From positions 1 to 38,118 of the forward strand of contig CALFYG010000039.1 of assembly GCA_937952095.1 (NCBI GenBank): a DNA stretch of 38,118 nucleotides, written 5' to 3'. The translations under genes and the position numbers were made by a program. Positions 30,321 to 38,118 of this stretch are shown here, in pieces. How positions within the stretch are numbered: position 1 is the first letter of the stretch; every line of letters starts with the position of its first letter. The notes beneath the pieces were generated by a model. The model searched no databases, was not told the DNA's origin, and worked only from the letters and a program-made list of their open reading frames with translations. Source of the DNA: an uncultured Micrococcales bacterium. Lineage in GTDB: Bacteria > Actinomycetota > Actinomycetes > S36-B12 > UBA10799.

Positions 30321-31034
30321 ATGACCCACCTGCTGGTCATCGGCGACTCCTTGACCTTTCACGGACCTGACCGGGCGCATCCGCCCAGGGACCCCCGTTT
30401 GTGGCCCTCGATCGTGGCCGCACAGACGGGCCTGCCCGTGGATGTCGTCGCCGGGGTCGGCTGGACCGCCCGGGATGCATGGTGGGCACTCACACGCGAT
30501 CCGATGGTGTGGGGTGAGTACCTGCCGCGGGCCGAGGCCCTGGTCCTGGCCGTCGGCGGGATGGACGCGCTGCCGGCGGCGGTGCCCACCTATCTGCGGC
30601 AGGGGATCGCCTACATCCGGCCTGGATGGGTGCGCCGGAAGGTGCGGGGTCTGTATCTGGAACTCTCGCCGCGGGTCATGGCCATCACCGGGGGTCCGCT
30701 GCGACAGTTGCCGCAGGCGGCGACCGACCACTATTTGTCGCGGTTGGTGCAAGCGGTGCGTACGTGGTACCCCGAGTTGCCCATCCTCTTGCTCACGCCG
30801 AGTCCGCACAGCGCAGCGGCATACCCGACCGACCGGTTCCACGCCGGCGCGCACGCAGCTGCGCGAGCCTGGGCAGCCACCCATGATGTGATCCTCGTCG
30901 ACATCGAGGAACCCACCCAGCGGGGACTCGACAACGGCTGGGTGAATCCGGACGGGATGCACTGGGGGTGGCAGACCCATGCTGAGGTGGCCGGGATGGT
31001 CGCCGAGGCGCTGCAGCGTGCCTCGGTACCCTGA
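30321..31034 (+). CDS. octT: SGNH acyltransferase, diglucosylglycerate octanoyltransferase-like
   Basis: A 237-residue SGNH-fold protein. Block I is GDSLTFHGP (nucleophile Ser), the oxyanion block reads GGMDAL, and block V is NPDGMHW (Asp-x-x-His). From memory it follows M. tuberculosis Rv2418c (OctT) closely: DPRLWPSIVAAQTG, GVGWTARDAWWALTRDP, AVGGMDALPAAVPTYLR, IAYIRPGWVRRKVRG. OctT octanoylates diglucosylglycerate in methylglucose lipopolysaccharide synthesis. The gpgP-like gene nearby fits a glucosylglycerate pathway, but no other pathway gene is in the window, so the actual acceptor is uncertain. The ATG is set by a TAGCCT box six bases upstream. The stop overlaps the leuS -10 box. Confidence 0.8.
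   Translation: MTHLLVIGDSLTFHGPDRAHPPRDPRLWPSIVAAQTGLPVDVVAGVGWTARDAWWALTRDPMVWGEYLPRAEALVLAVGGMDALPAAVPTYLRQGIAYIRPGWVRRKVRGLYLELSPRVMAITGGPLRQLPQAATDHYLSRLVQAVRTWYPELPILLLTPSPHSAAAYPTDRFHAGAHAAARAWAATHDVILVDIEEPTQRGLDNGWVNPDGMHWGWQTHAEVAGMVAEALQRASVP
31027..31032 (+). promoter_or_regulatory. -10 box for leuS
   Basis: TACCCT at the very end of the octT-like gene would give a leader of about 35 bases carrying the AAGGGA ribosome-binding site of leuS. There is no T-box-sized leader. Confidence 0.4.
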
Positions 31035-31071
31035 TAGGGAACCCGCCAGAGATCTTTGCGAAGGGACATTC

Positions 31072-33534
31072 ATGTCGGACGCGGTCGAGTACGACGTCGA
31101 GGCGATCCAGAACCGGTGGTTGCCGGTCTGGGACGAGATCGCCCCATTCCGCTCCGGCGACCCCGATGACCCGCGGCCGCCCAAGTACGTGCTCGACATG
31201 TTCCCCTACCCGAGTGGGGATCTGCACATGGGTCACGCGGAGGCGTACGCGCTCGGTGACGTGATCGCGCGGTACTGGGTGCAGCAGGGATTCAACGTCA
31301 TGCACCCCATCGGCTGGGACGCGTTCGGCCTGCCCGCCGAGAACGCGGCCATCCGGCGTGGGGTCAACCCGAAGACGTGGACCTACGAGAACATCGCCCA
31401 GCAACGCGAGTCCATGCGCCGCTACGCCTGCTCGTTCGACTGGGATCGCACGCTGAACACGTGCGACCCCGAGTACTACCACTGGAACCAGTGGCTGTTC
31501 CTGAAGATGTTCGAACGCGGCCTGGCCTATCGCAAGGACAGCTCGGTGAACTGGTGCCCGAACGACCAGACGGTGCTGGCCAACGAACAGGTGGTCAACG
31601 GCCGGTGCGAGCGATGCGATGCCGTGGTCACCAAGAAGAAGCTCACCCAGTGGTATCTGCGCATCACCGACTACGCGGAGCGCCTGCTGGACGACATGGC
31701 CCAACTCGAGGGCAAGTGGCCCGACAAGGTCCTGACGATGCAGCGCAACTGGATCGGACGCTCCACCGGCGCGGAGGTGCAGTTCGCGATCGAAGGCCGT
31801 GATGAGCCCGTCACCGTGTACACCACCCGGCCCGACACGTTGTACGGTGCGACGTTCTTCGTTGTGGCCGTCGACTCCGACCTCGCTGCTGAACTCGCTG
31901 CAGGCTCCGGGGTCGAGCAGGAGTTCGCCGACTACCTGGCCGAGGTGTCGAAGATCTCCGAGATCGATCGCCTCTCGGCTGAACGTCCCAAGACCGGCGT
32001 CTTCCTGCAGCGCTACGCCATCAACCCTGTTAACGGGGAGCGGCTGCCGGTATACGCATCCGACTATGTGCTTGCCGACTACGGCACCGGCGCCATCATG
32101 GCCGTTCCTGCCCACGATCAGCGCGACCTGGACTTCGCCCGGACGTTCGACATCCCGGTGCGGGTGGTCGTCGAGTCGGACGAGGATCCCTCAGTGACCG
32201 GGGTCGCCACCGGCGACGACGGCCCACACGTCAACTCGGGGCCGCTGGACGGGCTCAACACCCCGGACGCCGTCGCCCGGGTGATCGAGATGCTCGCGGA
32301 GGACGGCCGGGCCAAGGCCGCGGTCAACTACCGCCTGCGGGATTGGCTCATCTCGCGGCAGCGCTACTGGGGGACACCGATCCCGATCATCCATTGCCCG
32401 ACGTGCGGAGAGGTGCCTGTCCCGGAGGACGAACTGCCGGTGCAGCTTCCGTCACCGGAGGGGCTGGACCTGCAGCCGAAGGGGACGTCACCTCTCGGTG
32501 CGGCCGAAGAGTGGCTGAACGTGCGCTGTCCACGGTGCGATGGGCCGGCTCAACGTGACTCGGACACCATGGACACCTTCGTCGACTCGTCCTGGTACTT
32601 CTTGCGGTTCCTCGATCCGCAGCGCACGGACGCGCCGTTCGACCCCGAAGCGGCCAAGCGGTGGCTGCCCGTGGACCAGTACGTGGGTGGAGTGACGCAC
32701 GCGATCCTGCACCTGCTGTACGCCCGGTTCTTCACCAAGGTCCTGCACGACATGGGCATGGTGGATTTCACCGAACCGTTCAGCAGCCTGCTGAACCAGG
32801 GCATGGTGGTGATGGACGGGTCCGCAATGAGCAAGTCGCGCGGGAACCTGGTGCGCCTGTCCGACGAACTGGCCGAGCACGGTGTGGACGCCGTGCGGCT
32901 CACGATGGTCTTCGCAGGCCCGCCCGAGGATGACATCGATTGGGCCGATGTGTCGCCGTCGGCCAGCGTGCGGTTCCTGACCCGTGCCTGGCGCCTCAGC
33001 GGTGACGTCACCAGTGAGCCGGGAGTGGACCCGGTGGGCGGTGACATCGCCCTGCGACGGGTGATCCACCGGCTTATCCACGACGCGCAGTTGGCTGTGG
33101 AGTCATTCCGGTTCAATGTCGCGGTCGCGAAGGTCATGGAGATGGTCAACGCCGTCAGGAAGGCCATCGACTCCGGTCCCGGTGGTGACGACCCCGCGGT
33201 GCGCGAAGCCGTCGAGGCGGTCGCAGTCCTGTTGTCGTTGGTCGCCCCTTACACCGCGGAGGACATGTGGGCCCGGCTCGGGCACGAGCCCTCCGTCGCG
33301 CTGGCCGGCTGGCCGGCCGTCGACCCGGAACTGGTCAAAGCGCAGACCGTGACGTGTGTCGTGCAGGTGGCCGGCAAGGTCAAAGCGCGGCTCGAGGTGG
33401 ACCCGCAGATCGGCGAGGACGACCTGCAGGCTGCGGCGCTGGCCGACCAGGCGATCGTCGCGGCCCTCGGTGGTGTGGAACCGCGTCGGGTCATCGTGCG
33501 GGCACCCAAGTTGGTCAACATCGTTCCCGGCTGA
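31072..33534 (+). CDS. leuS: Leucyl-tRNA synthetase
   Basis: An 820-residue class I synthetase for tRNA-Leu. HIGH reads HMGH (His52-His55) in PYPSGDLHMGHAEAYALGD; the editing domain carries TTRPDTLYGATFFVVAVDSDL and YGTGAIMAVPAHDQRD; a zinc-type segment HCPTCGEV...CPRCDG lies in the catalytic half; the KMSKS loop reads AMSKS (about residues 585-589); the anticodon and C-terminal domains follow. Length suits bacterial LeuRS. The ATG at 31072 has AAGGGA five bases upstream and begins MSDAVEYDVEAIQNRW, as in relatives, so a start at 30979 inside the previous gene is rejected. Confidence 0.97.
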   Translation: MSDAVEYDVEAIQNRWLPVWDEIAPFRSGDPDDPRPPKYVLDMFPYPSGDLHMGHAEAYALGDVIARYWVQQGFNVMHPIGWDAFGLPAENAAIRRGVNPKTWTYENIAQQRESMRRYACSFDWDRTLNTCDPEYYHWNQWLFLKMFERGLAYRKDSSVNWCPNDQTVLANEQVVNGRCERCDAVVTKKKLTQWYLRITDYAERLLDDMAQLEGKWPDKVLTMQRNWIGRSTGAEVQFAIEGRDEPVTVYTTRPDTLYGATFFVVAVDSDLAAELAAGSGVEQEFADYLAEVSKISEIDRLSAERPKTGVFLQRYAINPVNGERLPVYASDYVLADYGTGAIMAVPAHDQRDLDFARTFDIPVRVVVESDEDPSVTGVATGDDGPHVNSGPLDGLNTPDAVARVIEMLAEDGRAKAAVNYRLRDWLISRQRYWGTPIPIIHCPTCGEVPVPEDELPVQLPSPEGLDLQPKGTSPLGAAEEWLNVRCPRCDGPAQRDSDTMDTFVDSSWYFLRFLDPQRTDAPFDPEAAKRWLPVDQYVGGVTHAILHLLYARFFTKVLHDMGMVDFTEPFSSLLNQGMVVMDGSAMSKSRGNLVRLSDELAEHGVDAVRLTMVFAGPPEDDIDWADVSPSASVRFLTRAWRLSGDVTSEPGVDPVGGDIALRRVIHRLIHDAQLAVESFRFNVAVAKVMEMVNAVRKAIDSGPGGDDPAVREAVEAVAVLLSLVAPYTAEDMWARLGHEPSVALAGWPAVDPELVKAQTVTCVVQVAGKVKARLEVDPQIGEDDLQAAALADQAIVAALGGVEPRRVIVRAPKLVNIVPG

Positions 33535-33558
33535 CCCGGCGTGGGTAAGGATGGTGCA

Positions 33559-34404
33559 ATGCCGACCGTCGCCGTTGTCACCGACAGCACCGCTTGCCTG
33601 ACCGATGAACTGCGTGAGCGGTCCGGGGTCCGGGTGGTGCCGATCCATGTGCTTGTGGATGGACAGACATATCTCGACGGGGTCGACATCACGTCCGAGG
33701 AGGTGGCCTCGGCCCTGTCCCGACTGGCCTCGGTGAGCACGTCGAAACCGAGTCCTCACCAGTTCCTGGATGCGTATTCGGCTGCGGCACACGCAGGGGC
33801 GGAGTCGATCCTCAGCGTCCACCTGTCGTCCGCGCTGAGCGGTACCTACGACGCCGCCCGGCTCGCCGCCAGGGATGCGCCGGTTCCCGTCGAAGTGGTG
33901 GACAGCCGAAGCATCGCGATGGGTCTCGGCTTCGCGGCACTCAACGCCGCCCACGCGGTCGACGCCGGTGCGGGGCTCGCCGACGCCGCTGACGTGGCCC
34001 GCCGTTCGGCCGCCGACAGCCAGGTCCTGTTCTACGTCGACACCCTCGAGTTCTTGCGGCGAGGGGGCCGGATCGGCAAGGCCTCGGCATGGCTGGGCAG
34101 CGCCTTACGGGTGAAGCCCCTGCTCCACGTGGTCGATGGCGAAGTGGCTCCGCTGGAGAAGGCCAGGACGGCCAACCGCGCGCTGGGCCGGCTGGCCGAA
34201 CTCGCAGTGGCCGCCGCCGATGGGCGCGACGTACAGGTCGCGGTGCAGCACCTGCAGGCGCCACAGCGTGCGCAGGAGATGGCGGACAGGTTGCGCGCTC
34301 AGTTGCACACCGACGTGGTCGTGTGCGAGGTCGGCGCTGTGATGGGGGTGCATGTGGGGCCCGGACTTGTCGCAGTCGCCGTGGCGCCGGCGGGGTCCCC
34401 GTGA
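33559..34404 (+). CDS. degV: DegV-family fatty-acid-binding protein
   Basis: A 281-residue two-domain protein that binds long-chain fatty acids; in bacteria with FakA it is the FakB subunit delivering the acid for phosphorylation, although no fakA is seen here. Signature segments: VAVVTDSTACLTDELRE, VRVVPIHVLVDGQTYLDGVDI, TSKPSPHQFLDAY, SVHLSSALSGTYDAARLAA, VDSRSIAMGLGFAALNAA, YVDTLEFLRRGGRIGKASAWLGSALRVKPLLHVVDGEV, and GVHVGPGLVAVAV. AAGGA seven bases before the ATG at 33559 supports this start over the GTG at 33541. The stop overlaps plsY (GTGA), which fits a shared role in fatty-acid use. Confidence 0.95.
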   Translation: MPTVAVVTDSTACLTDELRERSGVRVVPIHVLVDGQTYLDGVDITSEEVASALSRLASVSTSKPSPHQFLDAYSAAAHAGAESILSVHLSSALSGTYDAARLAARDAPVPVEVVDSRSIAMGLGFAALNAAHAVDAGAGLADAADVARRSAADSQVLFYVDTLEFLRRGGRIGKASAWLGSALRVKPLLHVVDGEVAPLEKARTANRALGRLAELAVAAADGRDVQVAVQHLQAPQRAQEMADRLRAQLHTDVVVCEVGAVMGVHVGPGLVAVAVAPAGSP

Positions 34405-34970
34405 TCTTCGTCCTCGCAATCGCGGTCGGGTACCTGATCGGTTCGATCAACCCGGCAGCGATCATTGCGCGCCTGCGCGGGGTGGACTACCGCTCGGTGG
34501 GTTCCGGCAATCCCGGCGCGACCAACATCGGACGCGCGATGGGGCGCAAGACGGGGATCCTCGTGGGGGTTCTCGACGTGCTCAAGGGTTTCCTCCCGGC
34601 GCTGGGTTTCAGCCTGTGGACCGGCGACATCGCGGTGGCTGAGGTCGCGGGTTTCGCGGCAGTGGTCGGCCACATCACCAGCCCCTTCCTGAAGGGTCGG
34701 GGCGGTAAAGGTGTGGCGACGTCCGCGGGGGCGATCCTCGCCATCGAGCCGATCTGGTTGGTCCCAGTGCTGGTGGTGTTCGGCGTCGCCTTCAAACTCA
34801 GCCGGAGGATGGGTATCGCCAGCGTGTCGGCGGCCTTGACCCTCATTCCTGCGTCGTTGATTTGGAACTCGGACCCCAGCGAGATCCTGTTCGGGTGCGC
34901 AATGGCACTGCTGATCGTGCTGCGGCACCAGAGCAACATCCGATCGGCGATCGCGACACGGCTCAAGTAG
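34401..34970 (+). CDS. plsY: Glycerol-3-phosphate acyltransferase PlsY
   Basis: A 189-residue membrane enzyme that acylates glycerol-3-phosphate from acyl-phosphate, the first step of phospholipid synthesis in many bacteria. The three conserved loops are visible: GYLIGSINPAAIIARLRGVDYRSVGSGNPGATNIGRAMGRK, AVVGHITSPFLKGRGGKGVATSAG, and the C-terminal ALLIVLRHQSNI. About five to six hydrophobic helices. The GTG start overlaps the degV stop by four bases. The 95 bases before comEA contain no clear promoter or gene. Confidence 0.95.
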   Translation: MIFVLAIAVGYLIGSINPAAIIARLRGVDYRSVGSGNPGATNIGRAMGRKTGILVGVLDVLKGFLPALGFSLWTGDIAVAEVAGFAAVVGHITSPFLKGRGGKGVATSAGAILAIEPIWLVPVLVVFGVAFKLSRRMGIASVSAALTLIPASLIWNSDPSEILFGCAMALLIVLRHQSNIRSAIATRLK

Positions 34971-35065
34971 GTCCGACCACGGGCCTGTGGACGTGTGCCG
35001 TCCGTCACCCACAGATTCTTCGCTGCCCCTTCCGGCGACTGTCCGGCGGCCGCAGCGTGGAGACC

Positions 35066-35686
35066 GTGAACAGTCTCGATTTCGACCGGCGCACGCTGGC
35101 GATCCTGGCGGCGGTCCTTGCCGCAGCCGTCGGCCTCACGTTGTTCTTCACCAGGTCCCCGTCGGCGCAGCCCGCCCCCGTGGTGGTGTCGGGGCCGACC
35201 ACGCCCAGCACTCCTGCCCCGAGCACATCAGCGCGGCCGAGTCCGAGCGGTGAGGTCGTCGTGGAGGTGGTCGGCAAGGTCTTGCGACCGTCTGTCGTCA
35301 CCCTTCCGGCGGGCTCGCGGGTGCAGGACGCGGTGGAGGCGGCAGGTGGGCCAAAACCGGGCGTGGACACCAGCGATCAGAACCTCGCACGTGTGCTCGC
35401 CGACGGCGAGCAGATCAGGATCGGTCTGGCCCCTCCCACTGGGCCCCGAGCCTCGCCCGGTTCGTCGGCGGCGCCGGCTGGCGGGCCGGTCGACATCAAC
35501 TCAGCTTCGCTGGAAGACCTGCAGGAGATCCCCGGAGTAGGACCGGTCATCGCGGCACGGATCGTGACGTATCGGGAGCAGAACGGCGGATTCCGGGCCG
35601 TCGAGGAACTGCTCGAGGTCTCGGGGATCGGAGAGGTGACATTCGCGCAGATGCAGCCCCTGGTGACCGTAGGCGCTGGTGGCTGA
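35066..35686 (+). CDS. comEA: ComEA-like DNA-binding competence protein
   Basis: A 206-residue protein with one N-terminal membrane helix (about residues 9-26, TLAILAAVLAAAVGLTLFF), a Pro/Ser/Thr spacer, a SLBB-type domain (VVVEVVGKVLRPSVVTLPAGSRVQDAVEAAGG), another spacer, and a C-terminal helix-hairpin-helix pair (VDINSASLEDLQEIPGVGPVIAARIVTYREQNGGF...LLEVSGIGEVTFAQMQPLV). ComEA binds incoming DNA outside the membrane and hands it to ComEC. The GTG at 35066 (GGAG three bases upstream) or the in-frame GTG at 35057 could be the start. The stop overlaps the probable comEC start. Confidence 0.92.
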   Translation: MNSLDFDRRTLAILAAVLAAAVGLTLFFTRSPSAQPAPVVVSGPTTPSTPAPSTSARPSPSGEVVVEVVGKVLRPSVVTLPAGSRVQDAVEAAGGPKPGVDTSDQNLARVLADGEQIRIGLAPPTGPRASPGSSAAPAGGPVDINSASLEDLQEIPGVGPVIAARIVTYREQNGGFRAVEELLEVSGIGEVTFAQMQPLVTVGAGG

Positions 35687-37333
35687 CCGGCGTCCTTGCG
35701 GGGCTGTGGGCCGGTGTCTGTTGCGGCGTCTCCGGCCTGTGGCCGGTGGTCGTCGTAGCTCTCGCGGGTGCAGTCGTTGTGCGGCGTTGGTGGATGTTCG
35801 CGTGCGCGGCAGCCCTCTGTGCTGGCGTGCTGCTCGGAGTGCTCCATGCCGCCCAGGTGGATCGCACACGGCTGGTTGATGGCCAGAGCTATGAGGTGGC
35901 CGTGCAACTGACCAGCGCGCCCCGTCCGCACGAGGCCGCGGGCCGGACGTGGTGGTCAGCGGATGGCCGGATCGCCGCAGGAGCCGACGAAGCCCGGGTC
36001 AGCCTGTCCGGCAACGGGGACCTTGCGGCATCTATGGGGGACACGCTCATCGCGCGCATGGTGGCAGGACCGCCGTTCGGCCGAGGTCGCAGTGCGTCGC
36101 TACGTGTTGTCGGCACCACACAGGTTGTTCCGGCGCACGGGCCGGCGGCCACCGCGCGTGTGCTGATGCGGCAGGTGGCGGGGAACGGGGACGCGGGTTG
36201 GCTTCTGTCCGGGATGACTCTCGGCAGTGATCAAGGACTCTCGCCGGTCGCCGCAGATGACATGCGGGCATCGGGCCTGACCCACCTCACGGCGGTGTCG
36301 GGCGCGAACTGCGCGATCCTGCTCGCCCTGGTGCACTGGCTGGGAGGGTGGCTGCACGTCCCGCGCGCGCCACGTGCCCTGGCGGCGGGCGTGGTACTCG
36401 GAACGTTCGTGGTGGTCGTCGGATCGCAGCCGAGCGTCCTGCGAGCATCTGTGATGGCCGGATTGACTCTCGCCGCCGGGCTGGTCGGTGGTCGACGCGC
36501 CGCGGCCCATGTCCTGCAGGTCAGCGCTGTGCTCCTGCTGATGCTGGACCCGTGGCTGGCCTACTCGGTGGGCTTCATGCTGTCCATCGCTGCGACTGCG
36601 GGCTTGATCGCCGTGATCGATCGGGGAGCTCTTGCCGCCACGATGGCTGCCCAGGTCGCGACATTCCCGATCCTGCTCGCCATAGGTGGTGCAGTGGGGC
36701 CGCGCACGGTCATCGCCAATGTGCTCGCCGCTCCCTTGGCAGCGGTGGTGCCGGTGCTGGGACTCGTCGCGCTGGCCGGGCAGTGGGCTGTCGGATCCGG
36801 GGGTGTGGCCGCCGTGCTGGGACGGGCCCTCTGCGAGCTGATCCTGCGCGTGGCGGCCTGGGACGGGGTACCCGAGTTGACCTGGCTTCCGGGGCACGCG
36901 GGCGTCCTGCTGGCGTGCGTCGTGACCATCGGGGTGTTCGCGATCGGCCGTCGTCACGTGGTCGTGGTGGCGGCCGGGCTCGTGGCGCTGGTGAGTTCGA
37001 CGATCGCCTTCGCCGATGGCTGGCCGCCGCGGGACTGGTGGATCGTCGCGTGCGACGTCGGACAGGGGGATGCCTTTGTCGCCCGATCCGGTGGGGGCGT
37101 GGTTGTTGTGGACGCCGGCACCGATCCCGAGACGACCGACGCCTGCCTGGACCGGCTCGGGGTCGATCGGGTGGATCTGCTCGTTCTCAGCCACTTCCAC
37201 GCCGACCACGTCGATGGGCTCGGCGGCGTGTTCACCCGACCTGTGGCACAGGTCTGGGTCAGCCCGTGGCGGGAGCCGGTCGAGCAGTACGAACAGGCAC
37301 AACGATTGCTCAGCGGGGTGCCGGTCAGCGCGG
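35683..37333 (+). CDS. comEC: ComEC/Rec2 DNA-uptake channel, truncated by contig junction
   Basis: About 550 codons of a polytopic DNA-import protein. N-terminal helices lead to the competence domain (LLSGMTLGSDQGLSPVAADDMRASGLTHLTAVSGANCAILLAL), many further helices, and the start of the metallo-beta-lactamase-like domain (WWIVACDVGQGDAFVARSGGGVVVVDAG; LVLSHFHADHVDGLGGVF with its metal-binding His/Asp). After GVPVSA (about 37313-37333) the reading frame continues to 37857, but the sequence is antisense to PheT and unrelated. Start: the first in-frame ATG/GTG/TTG is at 35746, yet hydrophobic coding begins at a CTG at 35683 that forms a CTGA overlap with the comEA stop. I take CTG as likely, with the GTG at 35746 as the alternative. 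Confidence 0.85.
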
Positions 37334-37733
37334 AAACCTCGCGCGCCACGCCGTACACGCTCAGGCAGTGCGCGAGATTGGGCGTGAGTTTGAGGGTGAA
37401 CAGCGTGTCGTCCAGGTTCAGGTACTGGCGAATGTCCTGGCCCAGCGGCGCGTCGGCCGGCAGTTCCAGCAGGCCGCCGTGGTCCTCGCTGAGCTGCAGC
37501 TCGCGGGCCGAGCACAGCATGCCGAAGCTCTCGACGCCGCGCAGCTTGCCGACCTTGATCAGGAAGGGCTTGCCGTCCTCGCCGGGGGGCAGCTCGGCGC
37601 CGACCGTGGCCAACGGGATCTTGATGCCGGCGCGCGCATTGGGCGCGCCGCAGACGATCTGCAGCCGCTCGCGACCGGTGTCGACCTGGCACACGCGCAG
37701 CCGGTCGGCCGAGGGATGCGGCACGGCCTCGAC
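37312..37733 (-). pseudogene. pheT: PheT fragment (phenylalanyl-tRNA synthetase beta, N-terminal part)
   Basis: On the minus strand about 140 codons encode the tRNA-binding (EMAP-like) domain of PheT: EAVPHPSADRLRVCQVDTG, LQIVCGAPNARAGIKIPLATVGAELPPGE, KLRGVESFGMLCSARELQLSEDHGGLLELPADAPLG, then LNLDDTLFTLKLTPNLAHCLSVYGVAREVSALTGTPL. The style, from memory, is proteobacterial (beta class), unlike the host. It has no start of its own and stops at the comEC junction, where ALTGTP and comEC's GVPVSA are the same bases read on opposite strands. Best read as foreign sequence joined during assembly. Confidence 0.8.
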
Positions 37734-37826
37734 GATCTCCGCGCCGGCCTCCACCAGGGCGCGGATCAGCGCGGGCGCCTCGGCGCGGGGGACGTCGGCG
37801 AGCACGGCGTCGGCGCCATCGGCCGG
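37734..37826 (-). pseudogene. Short fragment, possibly the tail of an ABC-transporter ATPase
   Basis: About 31 codons (TPADGADAVLADVPRAEAPALIRALVEAGAEI) sit between the GcvH-like and PheT-like pieces in the same frame. The 'APALIRALVEAGAEI' pattern resembles the C-terminal region of ABC-2-type exporter ATPases. It is too short to be sure, and the exact joints are not visible. Confidence 0.3.
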
Positions 37827-37976
37827 CGTCACGCGCATCAGCCAGCCCTCGCCGTAGGGGTCCTCGTTGACGAGTTCGGGGCTGTCGTTCAGCGCCTCGT
37901 TGACGGCGAGGATCGTGCCGGTCACCGGCGAGTACACCTCGGCGACCGCCTTCACGGACTCCAGCGAGCCGGCGGC
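37827..37976 (-). pseudogene. gcvH: GcvH fragment (glycine cleavage H protein)
   Basis: About 50 codons match the lipoyl-domain core and end of GcvH: ESVKAVAEVYSPVTG (with the lipoylated Lys), ILAVNEALNDSPELVNEDPYGEGWLMRV. The N-terminal half and the usual C-terminal helix are absent. It is fused in frame to unrelated pieces on both sides, which fits an assembly joint and not a functional protein. Confidence 0.8.
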
Positions 37977-38118
37977 CTCGCCGGCGTTGCAGTAGAAAAC
38001 GGGATCGGAGCCGGCTCCGGCTTCGGCAGCGATCTTCTGGAAATACTCGTAACTTTTTTCCATGTTGTCAGCTTCGAACTCGATATTGCCCAGGGTGTTG
38101 AGAGCGTGATCGCGATAG
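37977..38118 (-). pseudogene. TPR-like fragment at the window edge
   Basis: The last 140 bases, read on the minus strand, give YRDHALNTLGNIEFEADN followed by MEKSYEYFQKIAAEAGAGSD, which looks like tetratricopeptide helices (LGNIEFE.DN.EKSYEYFQKIA). Base composition is visibly lower in G+C (for example a run of six T's) than the rest of the window, which suggests another source organism. Partial at the window end. Confidence 0.45.

Noticed and set aside
31027..31071. T-box or other aminoacylation riboswitch before leuS or valS
   Set aside because: The presumed leaders are at most a few tens of bases and show no T-box sequence or large stem set.
36954..38063. 369-codon minus-strand frame as a novel GcvH-PheT fusion protein
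   Set aside because: The pieces are truncated, come from unrelated pathways and the frame ends as antisense of comEC; an assembly joint explains it better.

Overview
The window looks like a chromosomal segment of a high-G+C actinobacterium (class Actinomycetes). By eye it is about two-thirds G+C, coding is dense, many genes overlap by 1-4 bases (ATGA, GTGA), and several genes have a TANNNT -10 box only 6-8 bases before the start codon with no Shine-Dalgarno sequence (probable leaderless mRNAs). From memory, gene order follows the conserved block that in Mycobacterium tuberculosis runs backwards from clpX through valS, folC, ndk, rne, rplU-rpmA, obg, proBA, nadD, rsfS, gpgP, octT and degV to comEA-comEC. 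Here the block keeps the mreBCD-mrdA-rodA cluster, which mycobacteria lack. I cannot name a genus; the sequence is probably metagenome-derived because the right end is a patchwork.

Layout: 1-1015, the 3' part of clpX and a small ABM-fold monooxygenase-like gene. 1012-7060, a minus-strand group: a secreted unknown protein, a tocopherol-cyclase-family protein, a type-2 (archaeal-like) valS and a secreted TolB-type propeller. 7143-8785, folC and a DUF4233 membrane protein. 8982-14806, ndk followed by the elongation (Rod) cluster mreB-mreC-mreD-mrdA-rodA, with an unusual MreB and a short MreC. 14858-18086, an Rv2466c-like thioredoxin-fold protein and the TIGR03960/TIGR03936 radical SAM pair of unknown function. 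18233-19450, a secreted propeller-like protein. 19451-19980, a gene-free stretch with several inverted repeats. 19981-26585, rne, rplU, rpmA, obg, proB, proA. 26612-29489, a 52-residue membrane protein, nadD, an LCP-like protein, rsfS and a gpgP-like phosphatase. 29490-30290, a 2+2 inverted-repeat element, a CBS-domain gene, tRNA-Ala(GGC) and a strong terminator. 30321-37333, an octT-like SGNH acyltransferase, leuS, degV, plsY, comEA and a truncated comEC.

From about 37312 to the end the sequence is a chain of unrelated minus-strand protein fragments (PheT, probably an ABC ATPase tail, GcvH, a TPR-like piece) fused in one frame. It is joined to comEC at a short shared sequence. I read this as an assembly chimera, not a real gene fusion.

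Functionally the window is mostly core: translation (valS, leuS, rplU, rpmA, obg, rsfS, tRNA), RNA decay (rne), cell-wall elongation, proline, folate and NAD synthesis, phospholipid acylation and DNA uptake. I found no defence, secretion or biosynthetic system that is clearly new. The best leads are the MreB with a substituted phosphate-2 loop, the CPWA active site in the Rv2466c homologue, the uncharacterised radical SAM pair, the conserved small membrane protein before nadD, and structured intergenic repeats of similar design.
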